DNA of 64,000 bases from NCBI RefSeq assembly GCF_013466785.1, contig NZ_CP059163.1, positions 558,001 to 622,000 on the forward strand, read 5' to 3'. Made by a program: the position numbers and the translations under genes. This DNA comes from Nocardioides marinisabuli (GTDB lineage Bacteria; Actinomycetota; Actinomycetes; Propionibacteriales; Nocardioidaceae). The notes below the pieces were generated by a model. It was given only the letters and a program-made list of their open reading frames with translations. It was not told where the DNA came from and ran no database searches. Of this stretch, positions 24,995 to 35,802 are shown one piece after another (within the stretch, counting starts at the first letter, position 1; each line of letters starts with the position of its first letter).

Positions 24995-26449
24995 TCAGCC
25001 GTACGGCGTCACCAGCTGGTCGACCGGGGCGTGGTCGTCGGTGAGCACCTCGGCCCCGTCGACCCACTCCTCCAGGTCGGCGCCCGTGACCAGCCGCCAC
25101 CCGGTGCCGCGCTCGTCGAGACCGTCCTGCACCCGCTCGAGGTCGAGCGGCGCGGGCGAGGCCACGGCGACCAGGTTGCCGCCGTCCTCGCGGGCCAGCG
25201 TGGCCGGCGAGGCGAGCAGCGCGACGTGCTCGAAGACCTCGCCCAGGGTGGCCAGCTCGGCCCGGGCGAAGGCCAGCGGGCCGCGGTCGATGAGGTTCTG
25301 CACGTAGGCACCGTCGTCGACCAGCACCCGCCTCATCTCGCGGACCGCCTCCACGGTGGTGAGGTGCCAGGGCGGGCTCAGCCCGCCGAACGCGTCACCG
25401 ACGACCAGGTCGTACGCCGCGTCGTCGAGCCGCCCCAGGCCCAGCCGCCCGTCCTCGACCCGCACCTCGAGGTCGGGGCCGGTCTCCAGGCCGAGCCGCT
25501 CGACGTCGAGGTCGACGACGCCGCCGTCGATCTCGGAGACGAGGCTGCTGCTGCCCGGCCGGGTCGCCGCCAGCCAGCGCGGCAGGGTCAGCCCGCCGCC
25601 ACCGAGGTGGTAGGCCGCGACCGGCTCCCCGGCCGGGTGCACGGCGTCGATCGCCGCGGCGGCGGCGCGCACGTAGACGAAGTCGAGGTACGTCGGGTCG
25701 TCGGGGTCGACGTAGGAGTGCCGCACCCCGTCGAGGACCAGCACCAGCCCGCCCGCCCGCTCGGGGTCCTCCTGCACCACGGCGCAGTGGTAGGTGGTCT
25801 CGACGTCGCAGCCGCCGGGAGCGGCGGCCGCGCCCAGCCCGCCGAGCAGCACCAGGACCACCGGGGTGGCGCCGGCGCGCCAGCCGCGCACCCGCCAGTC
25901 GACGACGACACCGGCCAGCACGAGCACGGCCCCGAGCCCGACGAGGATGACGCTGACGGGCACCAGGGAGACCAGGAAGAAGCCGGTCACCACGGTGCCG
26001 GCGATCGAGCCGGCGGTGGCGATGCCGGAGAGCCGGCCCACCACGCTGCCGGTCTCGTCGAGGCTGGTCAGCCGGAGCTTGGTCACCATCGGCGTGACCG
26101 CCGAGAGCAGCGCGCCGGGCACCACGATCGTGGTCGTCGCGGCCGGCAGCAGCAGCCCGCCGGAGCCGGTCTCGGCGCCGCCGCGCACCAGCAGCGGCGT
26201 GAGCGCCACGACCACCCCGGAGATGCCCAGCAGCGGCCCCAGGGCGCGCCGCGGGGGCATCCGGTCGGCGGCGCGGCCACCGGCCCAGGAGCCGAGCGCG
26301 ATGGCGGTGAGGGCCAGCCCGATGACCAGGGTGCTGGTCTCGAGGGTCAGCCCGAGGTAGGGCGCGAGCAGCCGCAGCGCCACCAGCTCGACGACCAGCA
26401 CGGCCGCCGACGAGCCGAAGACCAGCGCGACGGCGCTGCGCTCACCCAA
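24995..26449 (-). CDS. membrane-anchored spermidine-synthase-like fused protein
   Basis: A 484-residue protein. The first ~240 residues contain about seven membrane helices of a major-facilitator/SpeE-like transporter type. The rest is a spermidine-synthase-like Rossmann domain with YHLGGGGLTLPRWL (the cofactor loop), VVDLDVERLGL, VRVEDGR and the DLVVGDAFGG motif. Actinobacteria have many such fused proteins, whose activity is not established; polyamine synthesis should not be assumed. It overlaps the deoA stop by eight bases, so it is in the same transcript. Confidence 0.78.
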   Translation of the reverse strand: MGERSAVALVFGSSAAVLVVELVALRLLAPYLGLTLETSTLVIGLALTAIALGSWAGGRAADRMPPRRALGPLLGISGVVVALTPLLVRGGAETGSGGLLLPAATTTIVVPGALLSAVTPMVTKLRLTSLDETGSVVGRLSGIATAGSIAGTVVTGFFLVSLVPVSVILVGLGAVLVLAGVVVDWRVRGWRAGATPVVLVLLGGLGAAAAPGGCDVETTYHCAVVQEDPERAGGLVLVLDGVRHSYVDPDDPTYLDFVYVRAAAAAIDAVHPAGEPVAAYHLGGGGLTLPRWLAATRPGSSSLVSEIDGGVVDLDVERLGLETGPDLEVRVEDGRLGLGRLDDAAYDLVVGDAFGGLSPPWHLTTVEAVREMRRVLVDDGAYVQNLIDRGPLAFARAELATLGEVFEHVALLASPATLAREDGGNLVAVASPAPLDLERVQDGLDERGTGWRLVTGADLEEWVDGAEVLTDDHAPVDQLVTPYG

Positions 26450-27728
26450 CGCGGTCGATGACCAGGGGGTCGGGGGTGAAGCCGCTCGCGTCCTCGGCGA
26501 CGTCGTAGCCGTCCTCGAGCGAGGCCAGGGCCCGGTCGAAGCGCTCGGGCTCGTCGGTCAGCAGCGTGAACAGCGGCTGGCCGGCGGTGACCTCGTCGCC
26601 GGGCCGCGCGTGCCACACCACGCCCGCGCCGGCCTGCACCGGGTCCTCCTTGCGGGCCCGGCCGGCGCCCAGGCGCCAGGCGGCCATCCCGACGGCCATG
26701 GCGTCGAGCCGGGTGAGCACGCCCGAGGTGCTCGCCTCGACGACGTGCTCCTCCTTGGCGCGCGGCAGGTCGGCGTCGGGGTCACCGCCCTGGGCGCGGA
26801 TCATCTTCTTCCACGCGTCCATGGCCGAGCCGTCGGCGAGCTTGTCGGCGGGGTCGACGTCGGTGACGCCGGCCGCGGTGAGCATCTCGCGGGCCAGGGC
26901 GACGGTCAGCTCGACCACGTCGGCGGGGCCGCCGCCGGCGAGCACGTCGACCGACTCGGCGACCTCGATCGCGTTGCCGGCGGTCAGGCCCAGCGGCGTC
27001 GACATGTCGGTGAGCAGCGCCACCGTGGTCACCCCGGCGTCGTTGCCGAGCGCGACCATGGTCTCGGCCAGCTCGCGCGCGTCGTCGAGGGACTTCATGA
27101 AGGCGCCGGTGCCGACCTTGACGTCGAGCACCAGCGCGCCGGTGCCCTCGGCGATCTTCTTGCTCATGATCGAGGAGGCGATCAGCGGGATCGCCTCGAC
27201 CGTCCCGGTCACGTCGCGCAGCGCGTAGAGCTTCTTGTCGGCCGGGGCCAGCTCGGCGCCCGCGGCGCAGATGACGGCGCCGATCTCCTCGAGCTGCTCC
27301 AGGAGCGCAGCGTTGGAGAGGTCGGCCTGCCAGCCGGGGATCGCCTCGAGCTTGTCCAGGGTGCCGCCGGTGTGGCCCAGGCCGCGGCCCGAGAGCTGCG
27401 GCACCGCGACGCCGCAGGCCGCGACCAGCGGGGCGAGCGGCAGGGTGATCTTGTCGCCCACGCCGCCGGTGGAGTGCTTGTCGGCGGTGGGGCGCGAGAG
27501 CGAGGAGAAGTCCATCCGCTCGCCGGAGGCGATCATCGCCTGCGTCCAGCGGCTGATCTCGCCGCGGTCCATGCCGCGCAGCAGGATCGCCATGGCCAGC
27601 GCCGACATCTGCTCGTCGGCGACGTCGCCGCGCGTGTAGGCGTCGACCACCCAGTCGATCTGGCTGTCGGTGAGCCCGTGGCCGTCCCGCTTGGCGTGGA
27701 TGACCTCGACCGCGTCGTGCTTGCTCAT
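26442..27728 (-). CDS. deoA: thymidine phosphorylase
   Basis: Splits thymidine (and deoxyuridine) to base and deoxyribose 1-phosphate. The 428-residue enzyme shows the family signature SGRGLGHTGGTLDKLEAIPG, the phosphate site KHSTGGVGDK and the C-terminal beta-domain GDEVTAGQPLFTL. An AAGAGG-type ribosome site precedes the ATG at 27728. Upstream on the same strand are the P450, cdd and the nucleoside transporter, so the operon imports, deaminates and phosphorolyses pyrimidine nucleosides. Confidence 0.95.
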   Translation of the reverse strand: MSKHDAVEVIHAKRDGHGLTDSQIDWVVDAYTRGDVADEQMSALAMAILLRGMDRGEISRWTQAMIASGERMDFSSLSRPTADKHSTGGVGDKITLPLAPLVAACGVAVPQLSGRGLGHTGGTLDKLEAIPGWQADLSNAALLEQLEEIGAVICAAGAELAPADKKLYALRDVTGTVEAIPLIASSIMSKKIAEGTGALVLDVKVGTGAFMKSLDDARELAETMVALGNDAGVTTVALLTDMSTPLGLTAGNAIEVAESVDVLAGGGPADVVELTVALAREMLTAAGVTDVDPADKLADGSAMDAWKKMIRAQGGDPDADLPRAKEEHVVEASTSGVLTRLDAMAVGMAAWRLGAGRARKEDPVQAGAGVVWHARPGDEVTAGQPLFTLLTDEPERFDRALASLEDGYDVAEDASGFTPDPLVIDRVG

Positions 27729-27761
27729 CTGATCCCTCTTCCTCGTCGACCCCGGGCCGGT

Positions 27762-28931
27762 CTAGCGCCCGGTGACCGGAACTCTATGGAACCCGCGCAG
27801 CACGAAGGTGCCCCGGCTCTCCGGCTCCCCCGCCAGCGTGATGTCGGGCATCCGCGCGAACAGCGCCTGCAGCGACTCGGCGAGCTCCATGCGGGCCAGC
27901 GGCGCACCCAGGCAGAAGTGCACGCCGACCCCGAAGGCCAGGTGCGGGTTGCGCTCGCGGTCGACGCGGAACTCGTCGGCGTCCTCGAAGACGGCCGGGT
28001 CGCGGTTGGCCGCACCCAGCAGCGCGGCGATCCGCTGGCCCGGCTCGACGACGACCGCCTGCTCGCCGCTGCCGACCTCGACCGCCTCGGTGGCGGTGCG
28101 CTCGAAGAGCTGCAGCGCCGAGTCGAAGCGCAGCATCTCCTCCACGCACAGAGCCGGGTCGGCACCCGGGCGCAGCCCGCGGCGCAGCATCGCGACCAGG
28201 CCGTTGCCGAAGACGTTGACCGAGGCCTCGTGGCCGGCGTTGAGCAGCAGCACCACCGCAGCCACGACCTCGTCGTCGCTCAGCTCGGTCGCGGCGAGGT
28301 CGGTGACCAGGTCGTCGGCGGGCGTGCGGCGGCGTACGGCGACCAGGTCGCGCACCAGCGCGGCGAAGTCGACCGAGGCCCGCACCGCGTCGTCGACCAC
28401 CTGCTGGGAGGGCGCGACCTCGTACATCCGCACGATGGCCTGCGACCAGTCGCGCAGGTCGTCGACGTGGCTGCGCGGCACCCCCAGCAGCTCGGCGATC
28501 ACCAGCACCGGCAGCGGCTCGGCGTAGGCCCCGACGACGTCGAAGACGCCGTCGCCGACCTCGTCGAGCAGCCCGGCGGCGATCTCGCGCACCCGCGGAC
28601 GCAGCCGCTCGACATGGCCGCGGCTGAAGGCCGAGGCGACCGGCCGGCGCAGCCGCGTGTGCACCGGCGGCTCGTTCTCCATCATCTGGTTGCGGTGCAG
28701 CAGGTTGAACGGCTCGAGGTAGGAGGCGGGCTCCTTGTCGGTCCACAACCGGCCCAGGCGCCGGTCGCGCTGGACCGCGCCGACCGTCGCGTGCGAGAAG
28801 GTCAGCCAGCGCTGGGTGCCCTCGTGCCAGGCCACCGGGTGCTGCGCACGCTCGGCGGCGAAGAACGGGTAGGGGTCGGCGGCGACGGCCGGGTCGGACA
28901 GGTCAAGCGAGGTCGTCGGGACCGAACGCAT
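27762..28931 (-). CDS. cytochrome P450
   Basis: A 389-residue soluble bacterial P450: the ExxR motif EEMLR (Glu265, Arg268), the haem-binding FGVGVHFCLG with Cys340 and the I-helix NAGHEAS (231-237). The I-helix lacks the usual oxygen-activating Thr (Ala236-Ser237 in its place), which hints at unusual chemistry or peroxide use. Its first ten codons overlap the end of cdd, and a perfect AAGGAGGT ribosome site (28940-28947) lies inside cdd. It is therefore a deliberate member of the nucleoside operon. Redox partners and substrate are not encoded nearby. Confidence 0.92.
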   Translation of the reverse strand: MRSVPTTSLDLSDPAVAADPYPFFAAERAQHPVAWHEGTQRWLTFSHATVGAVQRDRRLGRLWTDKEPASYLEPFNLLHRNQMMENEPPVHTRLRRPVASAFSRGHVERLRPRVREIAAGLLDEVGDGVFDVVGAYAEPLPVLVIAELLGVPRSHVDDLRDWSQAIVRMYEVAPSQQVVDDAVRASVDFAALVRDLVAVRRRTPADDLVTDLAATELSDDEVVAAVVLLLNAGHEASVNVFGNGLVAMLRRGLRPGADPALCVEEMLRFDSALQLFERTATEAVEVGSGEQAVVVEPGQRIAALLGAANRDPAVFEDADEFRVDRERNPHLAFGVGVHFCLGAPLARMELAESLQALFARMPDITLAGEPESRGTFVLRGFHRVPVTGR

Positions 28932-29301
28932 CGGGCAGGACCTCCTTCATGGGGCGCAGGCCGGAGACGGTCATCAGCTCGAGCTCGGGGCCGCCGTTCT
29001 CCCACAGCAGCTGGCGGCAGCGCCCGCACGGCATGATCACCGCACCCTCGCCGTCGACGCACACGAAGTGGGTCAGGCGACCGCCACCGGTGATGTGCAG
29101 CTGGCTGACCAGCCCGCACTCGGCGCACAGCGCGACGCCGTACGCCGCGTTCTCGACGTTGCAGCCGGTGACGAGCCGGCCGTCGTCGACCAGCGCGGCG
29201 GCCCCCACGCGGTAGCGCGAGTAGGGGGCGTAGGCGTGGCGCATCGCCTCGGTGGCCGCCTCCTGCAGCGCGGCCCAGTCGACGTCGCTCGTGGCGGTCA
29301 C
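28903..29301 (-). CDS. cdd: cytidine deaminase
   Basis: Converts (deoxy)cytidine to (deoxy)uridine for thymidine/uridine phosphorolysis. A 132-residue homotetrameric-type enzyme with the catalytic Cys59-Ala-Glu61 and the zinc pair Cys92 and Cys95 in PCGRC. The GTG start shares its first base with the TAG stop of the upstream permease, so translation is coupled. Its 3' end carries both the start and the ribosome site of the P450. Confidence 0.95.
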   Translation of the reverse strand: MTATSDVDWAALQEAATEAMRHAYAPYSRYRVGAAALVDDGRLVTGCNVENAAYGVALCAECGLVSQLHITGGGRLTHFVCVDGEGAVIMPCGRCRQLLWENGGPELELMTVSGLRPMKEVLPDAFGPDDLA

Positions 29302-30557
29302 TAGCCCGCACTTCCCTTCCGGTAGATCTGCCCGTCGGCCGCCGGCATGCGTAGTCGTTGCGAGGCGAAGGCCAGCACCAGCAGCGTGATGACGTAGGGG
29401 GTGATGCTGGTGAAGTCGCCCGGCACGGTGTCGATGGCCACCCAGACCAGCATCACGACAGCGCCCAGACCCAGGATGACGCTGCCCTGGGTGATGTTGC
29501 GGCGGTAGAACTGGTAGGCCGCGAGGCCCATGGCCAGCACCGCGACGCCGAGCAGCAGGGCGTGCACCGAGGTGCCGCCCTGGCGGAGCCCGACGCTCTC
29601 GGTGTAGCCGAACAGCCCGGAGCCGGCCAGCAGGCCCGTGGGGCGCCAGTTGCCGAAGATCATCGCCGCCAGGCCGATGTAGCCGCGCCCGCCGGTCTGG
29701 CCGTCGCGGTAGTTGGAGGAGGCCACCATCGCCAGGAAGCCGCCGGCCAGGCCCGCCAGCGCGCCCGAGACGAGCACGGCGCTGAACTTGTAGCGCAGCA
29801 CCGCCACGCCCAGGGACTCCGCCGCCGAGGGGCTCTCGCCCACCGAGCGCAGCCGCAGGCCGAAGGTGGTGCGCCACAGCACGACGTAGGTCAGCAGCAG
29901 CAGCACGAAGGCCAGCAGCACGAAGAGCGAGAGGTTGGTGACCATCGCGCGCAGCACCGCGGCCAGCTGGGAGACGAAGAAGATGTCCTGGCCCTCGAGG
30001 TTGCCCAGCGCGTCGCTGAGTGGGCCGATCGTCACCGATGGCACGTTGTCGAGCTTGGGCGACTGGGTCGAGCCGCCGCCCGGCAGGCCGGCGAAGGTCA
30101 GCGAGGCGAGGTACTGCACCGCGCCGAGCGCGATGATGTTGATGGCCACGCCCGAGATGATGTGGTCGACGCCGAAGACGACGGTGGCGATCGCGTGGAC
30201 CAGCCCGCCGAGGGCCCCCATCAGCAGGGCGCCGGCCACGCCGGCCCACGCGCCGTAGTGGTAGCCGAAGAACCCGGCGCCGTAGGTGCCGAGGATCATC
30301 ATGCCCTCGAGGCCGATGTTGACGATGCCCGCGCGCTCGGACCAGAGCCCGCCGAGGCCGGCCAGCATGATCGGCACCAGGGCGATCAGGGTGGCGCGCA
30401 CGGTGCCGGAGGAGGCCAGGTCGTCGGCGCCCGTGACCACCTCGAGCACCGAGACGACGAAGAGGACGCCCAGGACGGCAGCGAGCCACCACCAGCGCGG
30501 TAGCCGGCGCTTCGAGGTGGTTCCCGCGGCGGGACGAGGCGACGTGGTGGTGCTCAT
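29301..30557 (-). CDS. nupC: nucleoside ABC transporter permease (second)
   Basis: A 418-residue inner-membrane permease of the branched-chain/ribose type (BPD_transp_2), with about ten membrane helices. GIVNIGLEGMMILGTYGAGFFGYHYG is the typical NIG(L)EG segment (NIGLEGMM). It follows permease 1 with an ATGA overlap, and its stop touches the cdd start. With the BmpA lipoprotein and the double ATPase it should import nucleosides. The symbol follows the lactococcal/streptococcal BmpA-NupABC system. Confidence 0.9.
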   Translation of the reverse strand: MSTTTSPRPAAGTTSKRRLPRWWWLAAVLGVLFVVSVLEVVTGADDLASSGTVRATLIALVPIMLAGLGGLWSERAGIVNIGLEGMMILGTYGAGFFGYHYGAWAGVAGALLMGALGGLVHAIATVVFGVDHIISGVAINIIALGAVQYLASLTFAGLPGGGSTQSPKLDNVPSVTIGPLSDALGNLEGQDIFFVSQLAAVLRAMVTNLSLFVLLAFVLLLLTYVVLWRTTFGLRLRSVGESPSAAESLGVAVLRYKFSAVLVSGALAGLAGGFLAMVASSNYRDGQTGGRGYIGLAAMIFGNWRPTGLLAGSGLFGYTESVGLRQGGTSVHALLLGVAVLAMGLAAYQFYRRNITQGSVILGLGAVVMLVWVAIDTVPGDFTSITPYVITLLVLAFASQRLRMPAADGQIYRKGSAG

Positions 30558-31671
30558 GCGTGGGTCTCCTGCTCGTCGGCGGCTCGGTGCTCCTGCTCCA
30601 GCGCGCCGGCGACGCGCTGCTGCTCGAGGCGTACGCCGTAGCGGCGCACGACCTCGTAGGAGATGACCACGGTCAGCACGATCACGCCCTGGGTGATGGC
30701 CACGATGTCGGGCGAGACCCCGACCAGGATCTGCAGGGCGTTGGACTGCTCGTCGAGGAAGGCGAAGAGCAGCGCACCGACCGCGATGCCGATCGGGTTG
30801 TTGCGGCCCAGCAGCGCGATCGCGATGCCCGCGAAGCCCAGGCCGCTCTGGAAGGTCGAGCCGTAGGCGTAGGCGTCGCCGAAGAGGATCGGCAGCCCGA
30901 CCAGGCCGGCCAGGGCGCCGGAGATGAGCATCGCGGTGATCGTCATCCGCTTGACGTTGATGCCGCTGGCCACCGCCGCGGAGGTCGAGGCGCCGGTGGC
31001 GCGCAGCTCGAAGCCGAAGCGGGTGCGGTTGAGCACGAACCAGTAGGCGAAGCCCGCCAGCGCCGCCAGGAAGATGAAGCCGTAGACCTCGGTGGTCGCC
31101 CCGTCGCCGATCTCGAAGCCGGGGATCCGGCTGCCCTCGGGGATCTCCTTGGTGCCGATGGTGTTGCTGCCGGCCTCGCGCACCGCCACCTTGCGCAGGA
31201 AGAACGCGACCAGGCCGGTGGCGATGAAGTTGAGCATGATCGTGGCGATCACCTCGCTGACGCCGCGGCTGGCGCGCAGCACGCCGGCGATGCCCGCCCA
31301 CGCGGCGCCGGCCAGCATCGCTGCGGCGATCGCCAGCACGATGTTGGCGGCACCGGGCAGCCAGCCCTCACCGGCGACGACGGCGGCCACGAAGGCCGCC
31401 ACGCGGTACTGGCCGTCCACGCCGATGTTGAACAGGTTCATCCGGAAGCCGACGGCCACCGCGAGGCCCGAGAGGTAGAGCACCGTGGCGTTGTTGAGGA
31501 TGTTGGCCACGTTGCGCGTCGCCGGGACGGTGAGGATCTCGCCCCAGACCCCGCCCACGGGGTCGCCGGCGACGACGAGGACCAGGCTGGTGATGGCGAA
31601 GGCCGCGAACAGGGCCAGCACCGGGGCGCTGAGCCCCAGGACGACCTTGGTCAGGCGGGGTGACAGGCCGC

Positions 31672-31675
<4 letters not shown>
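30554..31675 (-). CDS. nupB: nucleoside ABC transporter permease (first)
   Basis: A 373-residue permease of the same fold, with the NIGVDGQYRVAAF signature and a basic C-terminal tail. ATGA overlaps couple it to the ATPase upstream (31672-31675) and to permease 2 downstream (30554-30557). Two different permeases make a heterodimeric channel in this transporter class. Confidence 0.9.
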
Positions 31676-33207
<1,532 letters not shown>

Positions 33208-33258
33208 GCGAGCCCCTTTCGCGAAGGACTGGATCGGACGAACGCTAGCCGCCCGCAC

Positions 33259-33308
33259 GACGACGGGGCCACCGGCCCGCTGCGAGGCGGGCAGGTGACC
33301 CCGTCGTC
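33259..33308 (-). terminator. two-tiered hairpin between bmpA and nupA
   Basis: Outer arms 33259-33273 and 33294-33308 pair over 15 bases with one mismatch, enclosing an inner GCCCGC/GCGGGC stem (33275-33280, 33287-33292). There is no U-run, so partial termination or mRNA stabilisation that favours the binding protein over the transporter is more likely than full stop. Confidence 0.55.
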
Positions 33309-33330
33309 GGTGGGACGGGTCAGGCAGGGG

Positions 33331-34377
33331 TCACGGGGTCGCGGGGACCGTGATCTCGCCGTCGATGATCTGCTGCTTGTACTCGTCGAGCTGCTCGGTG
33401 AACTCGTCGACGAAGCCGCCGCTGGTGGAGTAGCCCACGCCGTCGACCGCGAGGTCGTAGGTGGTCACGCCGGACGGGAAGGTGCCGTCGTTGACCTCGG
33501 AGAGGTACTCGAAGACCGCGACGTTCACGTTCTTGAGCATCGAGGTGAGGATGGCGTCCTGCACCGAGGAGTCAGCGGTCTCGTACTGGTCGGAGTCGAC
33601 GCCGATGGCCCAGTTGCCGGACTGCGCCGCAGCCTCGAACAGGCCGCCACCGGAACCACCGGCGGCGTGGTAGACGACGTCGGCACCGTTGTCGAACATG
33701 CCCTGGGCGGCGGTCTTGCCCTTGGCCGGGTCGGCGAAGCCGGAGAAGTCGGGGGCCTGGGTCAGGTAGGTGACGTCGACCTCGATGTCGGGGTTGACGG
33801 CCTCGGCGCCAGCCACGTAGCCGGCCTCGAACTTCTGGATGAGCGGGGTCTCGACGCCACCGATGAAGCCGATCTGGTCGGTCTCGGTCTTCAGAGCGGC
33901 GGCCGCGCCGACGAGGAAGGAGCCCTGCTCCTCGGCGAAGACCAGGCTGGCGACGTTGTCGGCCTCGACGCTGGAGTCGTCGATGATCGCGAAGTGGACG
34001 TCGGGGTACTCCTCGGCGACCTTGCCCACCGAGGGGCCGTAGGCGAAGCCCACGGCGATGATCGGGTCGTAGCCGGCGTCGGCGAAGGTGCGCAGGCGCT
34101 CCTCGCGGGCCGCCTCGGCCTCGCCGTCCTCGGCCTCGGACTCCTGCGACTCCATGCCGAACTCCTCCATGGCCTGGTCGAGACCAGCCGCGGCGGAGTC
34201 GTTGAAGGACTGGTCGCCCCGGCCGCCGACGTCGTAGGCCATGCCGACCTTGACGTCGCTGCTGGGAGCGTCCCCACCGTCGGTGCCGGTCGACGACTCG
34301 GTGTCGTCGGAGCCGCACGAGGACAGGGCAAGTGCGGCGACCATGGCCACCGCGGCAAATCGGGCCGTCTTCTTCAC
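33331..34377 (-). CDS. bmpA: BmpA-family nucleoside-binding lipoprotein
   Basis: A 348-residue substrate-binding protein of the Bmp/PnrA family. It has a signal peptide with lipobox LSSC, Cys21 being the lipid-modified residue, followed by a Ser/Asp/Glu-rich linker. VGMAYDVGGRGDQSFND and the FIGGVETPLI and GADVVYHAAGGSG segments are hallmarks of the purine-nucleoside receptor family. GTG at 34377 follows AGGAGG at good spacing. It is the first gene of the transport operon, with two stem-loops in its leader. It delivers nucleosides to NupABC on the membrane's outer face. Confidence 0.92.
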   Translation of the reverse strand: MKKTARFAAVAMVAALALSSCGSDDTESSTGTDGGDAPSSDVKVGMAYDVGGRGDQSFNDSAAAGLDQAMEEFGMESQESEAEDGEAEAAREERLRTFADAGYDPIIAVGFAYGPSVGKVAEEYPDVHFAIIDDSSVEADNVASLVFAEEQGSFLVGAAAALKTETDQIGFIGGVETPLIQKFEAGYVAGAEAVNPDIEVDVTYLTQAPDFSGFADPAKGKTAAQGMFDNGADVVYHAAGGSGGGLFEAAAQSGNWAIGVDSDQYETADSSVQDAILTSMLKNVNVAVFEYLSEVNDGTFPSGVTTYDLAVDGVGYSTSGGFVDEFTEQLDEYKQQIIDGEITVPATP

Positions 34378-34406
34378 GGCTTCCTCCTGGAGAGTTGGAT
34401 CACGCG

Positions 34407-34480
34407 GCCCCCTCACGCCAGGGGGCACATCGGGCCACCTTAGGGCCGGCGCACCCGCACGGGGGTGGTGACGGCCCTAA
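34407..34480 (-). promoter_or_regulatory. double stem-loop leader upstream of bmpA
   Basis: The first element is a nine-base perfect repeat TTAGGGCCG/CGGCCCTAA (34440-34448, 34472-34480) with an inner CACCC/GGGTG stem. The second is GCCCCCT/AGGGGGC (34407-34413, 34420-34426), about 20 bases before the ribosome site. They could be an operator plus a translational control hairpin. An AT-rich patch at 34475-34500 may be the promoter. Confidence 0.45.
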
Positions 34481-34539
34481 TTTCTCTGGGTTGTTACCTC
34501 CCGGTGACCTGCCCGGCAACCTCCGCCGAAAGCCGCCTC

Positions 34540-35772
34540 TCAGGCTTGGCGAGAAGCGTGCTTGCCCGGCAGCCGCAGGGCCCGCGCGGCGGCCTCCGCC
34601 AGCAGCCGCGCACCGAGGCCGATGGCGCGCTCGTCGACGCGCAGGTCGCCCTGGTGCAGGTCGTACGTCGCTCCCCCGGGGGTGCGGGTGCCCAGGCGCA
34701 TCATCGCGCCGGGGACCTCGTCGACGTACCAGCCGAAGTCCTCGCCGCCGAGGCTCTGCGGGGCCAGGACCCGGCCGTCGGGCCCGAGGACGGAGGCCAC
34801 CGCCTCCGCCAGGACCGCGTGGGAGACCGGCTCGTTGACCACCGGCGGGACGCCGCGCACGTAGTCGACGTGGGCGGTGACGCCGTAGGGGCGCACGATC
34901 TCGTGCACCAGCTCGCGCACCAGCTTCTCCGCGTCGGCCCAGGCGATCGCGTCGAGGATGCGCACCGTGCCGGACAGCAGCCCCCGCTCGGGGATCACGT
35001 TCGGGGCGCGGCCGGCCTCGATGCGCCCCCACACGACCGAGACGCCGGCGCGGGGGTCGAAGCGGCGCGAGAGGATCGCGGGCAGCTCGGTGGTGACCTT
35101 GGCCAGGGCGAAGGTCAGGTCGCCGGTCAGGTGCGGGCGCGAGGTGTGCCCGCCGGTGCCCTCGAGGCGCACGTCGACCTGGTCGGCGGCGCTGGTCATC
35201 GGGCCCAGGCGCAGGCCGACCTGGCCCACGTCGACGCCCGGGTCGCAGTGCAGCGCGAAGACCCGGTCGACCCCGTCGAGCAGGCCGAGCCCGATCAGGC
35301 GCAGCGCTCCCCCGGGCATCACCTCCTCGGCGGGCTGGAAGAACAGCCGCACCCGCCCGGGCAGCAGGCCCTCGGCGTGCAGGCGGGCCAGCGCCCCGGC
35401 GGCCCCGACGAGCGCGGTGGTGTGCACGTCGTGGCCGCAGGCGTGGGCCACCCCCGGCACCGTGCTGGTCCACGGGTCGCCGGTCGTCTCCTGCACCGGC
35501 AGTGCGTCGATGTCGGCGCGCAGCCCCACCACGGGGCGCGCGTCGCGCTCGCCCAGGTCGGCCACCAGGCCGGAGCCGGCCAGCCGCTCGACCCGCCAGC
35601 CCAGCGCCTCGAGCCGCTCGGCGACCACCGTGGTGGTGCGGGTCTCGTGCCACGACAGCTCGGGGTGGGCGTGCAGGTCGCGGCGCAGCGCCACGAGCGC
35701 GTCGGCGCCCGCCTCCACCTCGTCGCGGACGAGGTCGTGGAGACGGGCGTCGAGGCGTGCGTCGCTGGACAT
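34540..35772 (-). CDS. M20-family amidohydrolase
   Basis: A 410-residue metallopeptidase of the M20D amidohydrolase group (N-acyl amino acid or IAA-conjugate hydrolase-like). Metal-site residues are Cys112, His114 and His117 in ACGHDVHTTA, Glu149-Glu150 in QPAEE and the ALHCDP His. A dimerisation lid domain lies in the middle. No signal peptide is seen, so it acts in the cytosol. It removes an acyl group from an amino acid or peptide-like amide; the substrate is unknown. It lies upstream of bmpA on the same strand but is separated by 162 bases with its own regulatory elements. Confidence 0.87.
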   Translation of the reverse strand: MSSDARLDARLHDLVRDEVEAGADALVALRRDLHAHPELSWHETRTTTVVAERLEALGWRVERLAGSGLVADLGERDARPVVGLRADIDALPVQETTGDPWTSTVPGVAHACGHDVHTTALVGAAGALARLHAEGLLPGRVRLFFQPAEEVMPGGALRLIGLGLLDGVDRVFALHCDPGVDVGQVGLRLGPMTSAADQVDVRLEGTGGHTSRPHLTGDLTFALAKVTTELPAILSRRFDPRAGVSVVWGRIEAGRAPNVIPERGLLSGTVRILDAIAWADAEKLVRELVHEIVRPYGVTAHVDYVRGVPPVVNEPVSHAVLAEAVASVLGPDGRVLAPQSLGGEDFGWYVDEVPGAMMRLGTRTPGGATYDLHQGDLRVDERAIGLGARLLAEAAARALRLPGKHASRQA

Positions 35773-35802
35773 CGGGCCCAGGTTAGTGGGCCCGGCCCGG
35801 CG

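Noticed and set aside
24995..26449. true spermidine synthase with ornithine/arginine decarboxylase partners
   Set aside because: No polyamine pathway genes nearby and the protein is fused to a membrane domain; only the fold is claimed.
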